Notes under the pieces: generated by a model | What the model was told of the DNA's origin: nothing | The model's database searches: none | The model's input: the letters and a program-made list of their open reading frames with translations, nothing else | Assembly (NCBI RefSeq): GCF_001895085.1 | Contig: NZ_BDFD01000012.1 | Location: 1 to 64,000 of the forward strand | Length of the DNA: 64,000 nt | Direction of reading: 5' to 3' | Source of the DNA: Mariprofundus micogutta | GTDB taxonomy: Bacteria; Pseudomonadota; Zetaproteobacteria; Mariprofundales; Mariprofundaceae | Shown here: positions 58,542 through 64,000 of the stretch, piece after piece | How positions within the stretch are numbered: the first letter of the stretch is position 1 | Layout: every line of letters begins with the position of its first letter | Position numbers and translations under genes: made by a program

Positions 58542-59759
58542 TTAAATCCCCTCCGGCACAGGTTTCGTTTTCTCGATCTTCGGCAGGAACGGCAGAGCGA
58601 AGAAGAACAGGAAGTAATAAGCTGTTGCGATCTGACCAACCACCTTCAGCGTAGCTGTAGGAGCGGAGTGACCACAGTAACCCAGTACAATCACATCAAC
58701 GAAGAACATGATGACCATGATCTTGTACATCGGACGATAACGTGCCGAACGTACTGCTGATTTACACAGGAATGGCAACACGAACAGAATCGCTAATGAA
58801 CCGCCCATCGCGGCCACACCAAGCAGTTTCGATTCAAACGAACGCAGAATCGTGTACCACGGTGTCAGATACCATACCGGCGCAATATGTGCAGGTGTCT
58901 GCAGGTTGTTCGCTGGTACATAGTTATCCACTTCGATGAAGTAACCACCCATCTGCGGGTTGAAGAATACGATGTAGCAATAGAACAGCAGGAAGAAAGC
59001 AACACCGAACGCATCCTTGAGTGTGTAATAAGGATGGAATGGAATAGTCTCTTCAGGCTTGTGCAGATCAATACCTTCAGGGTTGTTGGAGTGAACCACA
59101 TGCAGTGCATGAATATGACCACCAACAATCGCTGCCAGCAGAAGCGGGAACAGATAATGCAGTGAGAAGAAACGGTTCAGGGTTGGATCACCAACTGCAA
59201 AACCACCAACCAGAACCTGGCCGATATACTCACCCAGTACCGGAATCGCACCGAACAGGTTGGTAATTACCGTTGCACCCCAGAAGGACATCTGGCCCCA
59301 GGGCAACAGATAACCGAAGAATGCCGCACCCTGCATAATCAGCAGAATCACAACACCGATAATCCACAGCAGCTCACGCGGAGCCTTGAATGAACCGTAG
59401 TACATGCCGCGGCCGATATGCATATAGACCACAACAAAGAACATTGATGCGCCAACCGCATGCATATAACGAATCAGCCAACCGAAGTTCACATCTCGCA
59501 TGATACGTTCAACCGAATCAAAGGCGACGGTAAAGCCGCCGAATGTCGCTTCAGCTGATGGCTTGTAATACATCACCAGAAAAATTCCGGTCAGAATCTG
59601 CAGAACCAGCACCAGCAGAGCCAGGGAACCGAAGTTCCACATGTAGTTCAAATTCTTAGGCGCCGGATATTCAGTCAACTGAGACTTGATAATTGCTTCA
59701 GCATCAGTTCGCTTGTCAATCCAGGCGAACAGCTGTGTTTTCATAATTTTATCTAACAC
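58542..59759 (-). CDS. petB: Cytochrome b of the bc1 complex
   Basis: A 405-residue integral membrane quinol oxidase subunit with eight or more helices. Heme ligands are the paired His in HAVGASMFFVVVYMH and in HYLFPLLLAAIVGGHIHALH. The Qo-site tetrapeptide is PVWY (in VWYLTPWYTILR), the form usual in beta and gammaproteobacteria in place of PEWY. The start is GTG at 59759, with GGAGGG five bases upstream. An ATG 15 bases downstream is too far from that site. It follows the Rieske gene by 17 bases. Confidence 0.95.
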   Translation of the reverse strand: MLDKIMKTQLFAWIDKRTDAEAIIKSQLTEYPAPKNLNYMWNFGSLALLVLVLQILTGIFLVMYYKPSAEATFGGFTVAFDSVERIMRDVNFGWLIRYMHAVGASMFFVVVYMHIGRGMYYGSFKAPRELLWIIGVVILLIMQGAAFFGYLLPWGQMSFWGATVITNLFGAIPVLGEYIGQVLVGGFAVGDPTLNRFFSLHYLFPLLLAAIVGGHIHALHVVHSNNPEGIDLHKPEETIPFHPYYTLKDAFGVAFFLLFYCYIVFFNPQMGGYFIEVDNYVPANNLQTPAHIAPVWYLTPWYTILRSFESKLLGVAAMGGSLAILFVLPFLCKSAVRSARYRPMYKIMVIMFFVDVIVLGYCGHSAPTATLKVVGQIATAYYFLFFFALPFLPKIEKTKPVPEGI

Positions 59760-59776
59760 TTTTCCCTCCCCCTGAA

Positions 59777-60376
59777 TTAACCGATCACTACTTTAGTGTC
59801 GGAAGTATATTTGTATGGCATCACATGCAGATTGTGCGGTGCGGGTGAACCATTAACTACGCGTGCAGAAATGTCATAGTAGGAACCATGACATGGACAG
59901 TGCCATCCACCAGCCCAGTTTTCAGGAACTGAATCGCCCCAATCCTTGCGGCCTTGTGTTGGTTTAAACAATGGAATACAACCCAGATGCGTGCAGCTTG
60001 CTACGACAATCAGGTATTCCGGTTTAATGGCGCGGTATTTACGTTTTTCCGGTGTATCCATCCAATCTTGCTGAACTTCTGGAATGGCTTCGGAATTAAC
60101 ATCTTTGAGTCTGTCATCGTGGCCATCAACCTGTGCCAATAGCTCAGCTGTACGGTTAACAACAAATACAGGTTTACCCTGCCATTGGATAACCACCAAT
60201 TGACCAGCTTCAACGGTAGATACGTCAAACTCAGTTTTCGATGCTGCCAGTGTATCTGCTGCCGGTAACATACTGCCGATAAACGGAACAACAGTAGCGC
60301 CTGCAGCAACAGCTCCTAAACCACCCGCAGCAACGTAAAGAAAATTACGGCGCGACTGATTTGCTTGATCTGTCAT
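59777..60376 (-). CDS. petA: Rieske iron-sulfur subunit of the bc1 complex
   Basis: A 199-residue protein with a Tat-type signal (SRRNFLYVAAGG, twin Arg) that stays as the membrane anchor. The [2Fe-2S] cluster is bound by CTHLGC and CPCHGSYYD. It accepts electrons from quinol at cytochrome b and hands them to cytochrome c1. GGGGAGGAG precedes the ATG. It is the first gene of petABC. The region upstream (60377-60750) holds its promoter, although no clear -35/-10 pair stands out. Confidence 0.96.
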   Translation of the reverse strand: MTDQANQSRRNFLYVAAGGLGAVAAGATVVPFIGSMLPAADTLAASKTEFDVSTVEAGQLVVIQWQGKPVFVVNRTAELLAQVDGHDDRLKDVNSEAIPEVQQDWMDTPEKRKYRAIKPEYLIVVASCTHLGCIPLFKPTQGRKDWGDSVPENWAGGWHCPCHGSYYDISARVVNGSPAPHNLHVMPYKYTSDTKVVIG

Positions 60377-60754
60377 AGACTCTCCTCCCCTCTTACATTT
60401 TCAGACTAAATCTAAAGGCCGCATGACTATCAGCGCGTGCACTTCTGGTCAACCCCGAAGTGCGTCAGCCCGGCCCGGTTATACCCGCAATAAAAAAAGG
60501 ACTTTCCCTAGGCCAAATCCCTTTTCAAGCGCCCTGGAAACATCTGTTAATCGATGCTTCACTCCTTCCATATTACCTGTTTCAGGCCAGTGCCAGAAGC
60601 AATAGAATTACTATTAACCTGCCACCATCCTGATCACTCTACAAACAATCTCCTCTTGCAGTTTCACGAAATGCATATCGCCTCACGGCGATCAGGAGTC
60701 ATTGATACAGAGTGGAAACCTTACTCCATTCGTGGGAATAGGACAAAAGAAAAA
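60377..60754. other. Non-coding stretch upstream of petABC
   Basis: No convincing gene lies in this stretch: a small plus-strand frame at 60423-60605 has no ribosome site and no recognisable content. It should hold the petABC promoter on the minus strand. One TTGACC (60457-60452) with a weak -10 17 bases on is possible, but not convincing. Confidence 0.5.
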
Positions 60755-60781
60755 AGCCCGCCAGCACAGGGCTGACGGGCT
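60755..60781 (-). terminator. Terminator after rpe
   Basis: AGCCCG (60755-60760) and CAGC (60762-60765) pair with GCTG (60771-60774) and CGGGCT (60776-60781) across one mismatch and a five-base loop. On the minus strand a T-run (TTTTTTCTTTT) follows. It is about 30 bases past the rpe stop. Confidence 0.88.
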
Positions 60782-60810
60782 CATCTATTCTTTCTACTTA
60801 TGGCTAAGGA

Positions 60811-61479
60811 TTAAGCGTTATCAGCCAGATCTCTAATCTCTTTGATCGCCTTGGCATAGTCATCTGTATTGTATACTGCGGAGCCGGCAACTACGGCATC
60901 AGCACCGGCGCCACCCACTTCAGCAGCCGTCTTCACATTCACACCACCATCAACTTCCAGCCATGCATCCGAGCCCGCATCGTCCAGCATCTGACGTGCT
61001 TCACGAATTTTGTCAGTCACAGCATGGATATAAGACTGGCCACCGTAACCCGGGTTCACACTCATCAGCAGAACCAGATCAACGCAGTGCAGAACATTTT
61101 TAATGGTCGAAACAGGAGTGGAAGGATTCAGACTTACACCGGCTTTTTTACCATGCGAGCGAATCAACTGCAGCGTGCGCTCCAGATGAACACATGCTTC
61201 CTGATGTACGGTGATGATGTCAGCGCCGGCATTGGCAAATGCTTCAACCTGAGTATCCGGATGTTCAACCATCAGATGAACATCAATCGGTTTGTCAGTG
61301 TAGCTACGGATAGCTTTACAGATATTGTCACCGATCGTAATCGGAGGCACAAATGTTCCATCCATTACATCAAAATGAATCCAGTCAGCGCCAGCTTCGT
61401 CAACAGCTTTGATTTCTTCACCAAGACGAGCGAAATCAGCCGACAGAATGGACGGTGCAATTACAGTACTTTTTTTCAT
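60811..61479 (-). CDS. rpe: Ribulose-phosphate 3-epimerase
   Basis: A 222-residue TIM-barrel metal enzyme that interconverts ribulose 5-phosphate and xylulose 5-phosphate in the pentose phosphate and Calvin cycles. It has PSILSADFARLGEE, HFDVMDGTFVPPIT, MVEHPD, VNPGYGGQSYI and the phosphate loop AGSAVYNTDDY. Length is normal. AAGGGGCC precedes the ATG. No Calvin-cycle partner is visible in the window, so which pathway it serves cannot be told here. Confidence 0.97.
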   Translation of the reverse strand: MKKSTVIAPSILSADFARLGEEIKAVDEAGADWIHFDVMDGTFVPPITIGDNICKAIRSYTDKPIDVHLMVEHPDTQVEAFANAGADIITVHQEACVHLERTLQLIRSHGKKAGVSLNPSTPVSTIKNVLHCVDLVLLMSVNPGYGGQSYIHAVTDKIREARQMLDDAGSDAWLEVDGGVNVKTAAEVGGAGADAVVAGSAVYNTDDYAKAIKEIRDLADNA

Positions 61480-61590
61480 GGAAAAGGCCCCTTTAATGAA
61501 TCTGGATTTTTAGCACCGCACACGATGAAAAAAGCCGGGTTCTGTTTGTTTCAATAATTTTTGAGAGTCCGCAAAATAGCGATTTTTGCC

Positions 61591-62361
61591 CTATTCGTCC
61601 AGCTCGGATAACCATTCACTCAGTGCAGATATCTGCTCATCAGTAAGCGGACCACCCTCTTTCAAGGCAAATCCGGGCATATGCTGAGAGCCGGTTCCAT
61701 TGGCAATCAGTGTGGAGAGCAGTTGTTTATCACGATGCTGCCTGAGCGCGGGAGCCGCAGCACCTTCAGCGGCCGCGCCATGGCACATACCGCATACTGC
61801 TTTATAGAGCTCAGGTCCTTTGCTCTTTCCCTTTGCCGTATCAAAATGACAAGCTGCACATTTACCATCAAAGATACTGCGCGAACTATCACCCATATGC
61901 GGGTTCGGACGAACATTCAGCGTTAACCAGGCCTTGCTGCTTCTGCCTTCCGTATCGGTCAGAGAGACCCATTTCTTCACATCATCGAGTTTGGCAAATG
62001 TATCAATAACAACCTTGATTCGGGTGAATCCGCCCGGCATCAACAAGCGCTCTTCCGGCTCGGCGACCGAGCAGCCGCATGAAGTCTGCACATCAGCTAT
62101 CTGGGCCATGGCATCGCCGGAGTTTCGTACACGCAGATAAACCGTCGCCTCTTCTCCTTCTTTGACAGACCCCATATCTACGCGTGCAGGCTCAAACACC
62201 AACTTCGACTCCAGGGTTTCCGTATCTCCCACCTCATGACTCACTACCGGCTGAGTAACATTCTGCGAACTCATACCCTGCTCCGGCTGTTCTGTCTGCG
62301 TGCAGGCAACAACAAGCAACATCAAAGATGCAAGAAAGATAAAGCGTGGACTTACGAACAT
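61591..62361 (-). CDS. Lipoprotein with DUF1573 domain and C-terminal di-heme cytochrome c
   Basis: About 256 residues. The signal peptide ends in lipobox VVAC. Residues about 55-150 form a DUF1573 beta domain (FEPARVDMGSVKEGEEATVYLRV..., SCGCS). The C-terminus holds two heme motifs, CAACH and CGMCH, only 22 residues apart, and a likely axial Met in HMPGF. The first heme therefore has almost no domain of its own. The protein should face the periplasm from a membrane. It overlaps sdhE by 10 bases, so it belongs to the sdh transcript. I chose the second ATG (62361) on spacing; 62370 is possible. Confidence 0.78.
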   Translation of the reverse strand: MFVSPRFIFLASLMLLVVACTQTEQPEQGMSSQNVTQPVVSHEVGDTETLESKLVFEPARVDMGSVKEGEEATVYLRVRNSGDAMAQIADVQTSCGCSVAEPEERLLMPGGFTRIKVVIDTFAKLDDVKKWVSLTDTEGRSSKAWLTLNVRPNPHMGDSSRSIFDGKCAACHFDTAKGKSKGPELYKAVCGMCHGAAAEGAAAPALRQHRDKQLLSTLIANGTGSQHMPGFALKEGGPLTDEQISALSEWLSELDE

Positions 62362-62582
62362 AATAACCATTTCTCCAGAACTTCCGGCAATGCAGTTTCA
62401 CCGGACATCATGGCCTGTAGCTCAGGCGCCTCGCATTGTAGCAGAATTTCAATGGCCTCGACTATTTCGGGCTGATTAAAATCAGCAGCTAGCAGTGGTG
62501 CAAGCCATGCGTCCAACTCCAGCATACCCTGACGGTTCAAACGATAACGCAAACGGCGGATATGGATTTCCGATTCATTCAT
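62352..62582 (-). CDS. sdhE: Succinate dehydrogenase FAD assembly factor SdhE
   Basis: A 76-residue member of the SdhE/YgfY/Sdh5 family. The conserved R-x-G-M-x-E-L-D is present as RQGMLELDAWL, preceded by RRLRYRLN. It promotes covalent attachment of FAD to SdhA. It lies directly after sdhB (10-base gap) in the sdhA-sdhB-sdhE order, which supports the call. Confidence 0.9.
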   Translation of the reverse strand: MNESEIHIRRLRYRLNRQGMLELDAWLAPLLAADFNQPEIVEAIEILLQCEAPELQAMMSGETALPEVLEKWLLCS

Positions 62583-62592
62583 GAGGCAGAAC

Positions 62593-63303
62593 TCAGGATT
62601 TTCGTGAAAGGAGTTTTCGTTTGATGTGGCCGATTGCTGCTGTCGGATTCAGTTCTTTCGGACAGGCCTCCATGCAGTTCATGATCTGGTGGCATCGATA
62701 AAGCCTGAATGCGTCTTCGAGCTGATCCAGCCGTTCACCAGTCGCTTCATCGCGTGAATCGACAATCCAGCGATTGGCCTGCAACAGTGCCGATGGGCCA
62801 AGAAAACGATCACCATTCCACCACCATGATGGACAAGCCGTTGTACAACAGCCGCAGAGTACACATTCATATGAACCATCGAGTCGTTCACGATCTTCAG
62901 GTGACTGCAGACGCTCATGCTCCGGCACAGGGCTTTCACTCTGCAACCAGGGTTTAATCTGGCGATATTGTTCAAAGAAATGATCCATTTCAACGACCAG
63001 ATCCCGAATCACATGCATCGAAGGCAGTGGTCGTACATGGACAGGCTGCTTCAATCCCTCTAACGGCGTAATACAGGCCAGGCCGTTGACACCATTAATA
63101 TTCAGACCATCGGAGCCGCAGACACCTTCACCACATGAGCGACGGTAAGTCAGCGTACCATCAATCTCCCATTTAATATAGTTCAAAGCATCCAGAAGCT
63201 TCATACCCGGATTGAGGAGCGGCACCTCGTAACTCTGCATAAACGGTTTGTCATCCTCCTCAGGATCATAGCGGAATACGGATAGTTTGATCATGTCAGC
63301 CAT
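62593..63303 (-). CDS. sdhB: Succinate dehydrogenase iron-sulfur subunit
   Basis: A 236-residue electron-transfer subunit. The [2Fe-2S] site is CGEGVCGSDGLNINGVNGLAC, given here only as its Cys-rich core (RRSCGEGVCGSDG). The [4Fe-4S] and [3Fe-4S] sites are CVLCGCCTTACPSWWW and CHQIMNCMEACPKELNP. It carries electrons from SdhA to quinone. The start ATG shares a base with the sdhA stop (TAATG at 63303). A second ATG three codons in is possible. sdhC and sdhD are not seen downstream and should lie upstream of sdhA. Confidence 0.97.
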   Translation of the reverse strand: MADMIKLSVFRYDPEEDDKPFMQSYEVPLLNPGMKLLDALNYIKWEIDGTLTYRRSCGEGVCGSDGLNINGVNGLACITPLEGLKQPVHVRPLPSMHVIRDLVVEMDHFFEQYRQIKPWLQSESPVPEHERLQSPEDRERLDGSYECVLCGCCTTACPSWWWNGDRFLGPSALLQANRWIVDSRDEATGERLDQLEDAFRLYRCHQIMNCMEACPKELNPTAAIGHIKRKLLSRKS

Positions 63304-64000
63304 TAATACACCCGCTTCTTCGGAGGAAATGATTCAACTGACATCGGTTTCGTGCGGACAGGTTTATAATCCAGCTTAACCCCGTTTTCGCCAATCCTGG
63401 CCAGCGTATGAAGCTGCCAGCTTTCATCATCACGATCCGGATAATCATCTCGTGCATGCGCACCACGTGATTCAGTACGTGCCAATGCGCCAGCAGCCGT
63501 GACGCGGGCAAGCCCCATCAGATTCTCCAGCTCCAGTGCTTCAACCAGTTCTGTATTAAACAGTCGGCCGCTGTCATCAAGGCGGGCTTGTTTCAACTCG
63601 GCCGCCAACGATTCAATCTGCTCCACCCCTTCATTCATCACATCTTCGGTTCTATATACACTGAAATGATCCTGCATAATGGCCTGCATACGTTTGCGCA
63701 CATCAGCAATGCGGAGCCCGTCTGATTTACGCTCCGTTGCGGAAACAAACCACTTCTCCACCCTTTCCACACCGGCCTTCCAGCAGTCCGGATTCAATGG
63801 CGCATGATACCGGTGCTCTTGCAGGTAGTCGTTCACACGCTCACCACAGGCATGACCGAACACAACAATCTCCAGCAATGAATTGCCACCAAGCCGGTTG
63901 GCTCCGTGCACGGAAACACATGCAGCCTCACCAATCGCATAGAGACCGGCACAGACTTTCTCGCGGTCATCAGCATCGTTGTAGACCACTTCAGTATGAT
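63303..64000 (-). CDS. sdhA: Succinate dehydrogenase flavoprotein subunit, C-terminal part (cut by window edge)
   Basis: The last 231 codons of SdhA. The frame is open through the window end and begins with HTEVV, the end of the FAD-domain loop. GLYAIGEAACVSVHGANRLGGNSLLEIVVFG is the conserved flavin and active-site stretch. The C-terminal helical domain with SRGAHARDDYPDRDD holds the catalytic Arg. It oxidises succinate to fumarate. The N-terminus is outside the window. Confidence 0.97.
   Translation of the reverse strand, partial: HTEVVYNDADDREKVCAGLYAIGEAACVSVHGANRLGGNSLLEIVVFGHACGERVNDYLQEHRYHAPLNPDCWKAGVERVEKWFVSATERKSDGLRIADVRKRMQAIMQDHFSVYRTEDVMNEGVEQIESLAAELKQARLDDSGRLFNTELVEALELENLMGLARVTAAGALARTESRGAHARDDYPDRDDESWQLHTLARIGENGVKLDYKPVRTKPMSVESFPPKKRVY

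Noticed and set aside
58541-58639. Arg/Ser-rich N-terminal extension of cytochrome c1
   Set aside because: It overlaps the cytochrome b coding region. The ATG at 58540 gives a clean signal peptide and ribosome site.
58830-59100. PVWY instead of PEWY in the cytochrome b Qo site as a possible defect
   Set aside because: From memory, PVWY is the common form in beta and gammaproteobacterial bc1 complexes, so it is lineage-typical rather than a lesion.
60423-60605. Small plus-strand frame of 60 codons upstream of petA
   Set aside because: No ribosome site, no recognisable content, and it lies in the expected petABC promoter region.

Overview
The window looks like chromosome of a respiring, probably marine proteobacterium at roughly 50% GC. 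The evidence is a beta/gamma-type bc1 complex, an NsrR-Hcp nitric-oxide module, Hsp15, a frameshifted prfB, an RpfE-like gene beside recJ, type IV pilus retraction ATPases and many PAS/histidine kinase/receiver proteins. I lean towards a Zetaproteobacterium (Mariprofundus-like) or a near beta/gamma relative. That placement is an impression, not a result.

Layout. 1-235: 3' end of an IS3-family element. 246-15512 (minus): a chemosensory locus read as diguanylate cyclase, transmembrane chemoreceptor, a 1198-residue ion-channel-like protein, CheY, hybrid CheA, CheW, a receiver, CheB, CheR, a soluble zinc-binding chemoreceptor and a PilZ protein. 15747-19085 (plus): three PilT/PilU-type ATPases in a row. 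19086-21617: an acyltransferase and a hybrid kinase. 21618-30907: glycogen and maltodextrin metabolism (glgB and pgm on minus; glgC, GH57, malQ and a YjdF-like membrane protein on plus). 30932-40322: three sensor kinases, a NarL-type regulator, a hairpin-rich repeat region and a membrane-bound lytic transglycosylase. 40446-43851: SixA-like phosphatase, map, typA. 43848-45132: a TnpB element whose right end supplies the typA stop codon. 45265-47543: PilZ protein and prfB with its programmed frameshift. 47667-51413: hslR, then nsrR divergent from hcp and its reductase. 51414-57688 (minus): alaC-hom-thrC-rpfE-like-recJ. 57848-60376 (minus): petABC. 60811-64000 (minus): rpe, a DUF1573/cytochrome c lipoprotein, sdhE, sdhB and the end of sdhA.

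How it fits together. The chemosensory genes are packed with ATGA-type overlaps and sit beside the pilus retraction ATPases. No flagellar gene is visible, so twitching or c-di-GMP output is plausible. No separate cheZ is present. Instead, the large channel-like protein just upstream of, and overlapping, cheY ends in a helical segment with the D-x3-Q signature of CheZ. It also has two voltage-sensor-like helix sets, a pore, CASTOR/POLLUX-like cytoplasmic domains and about 26 copies of a V-E-(A/E)-Q linker. This channel-CheZ fusion is the most striking object in the window.
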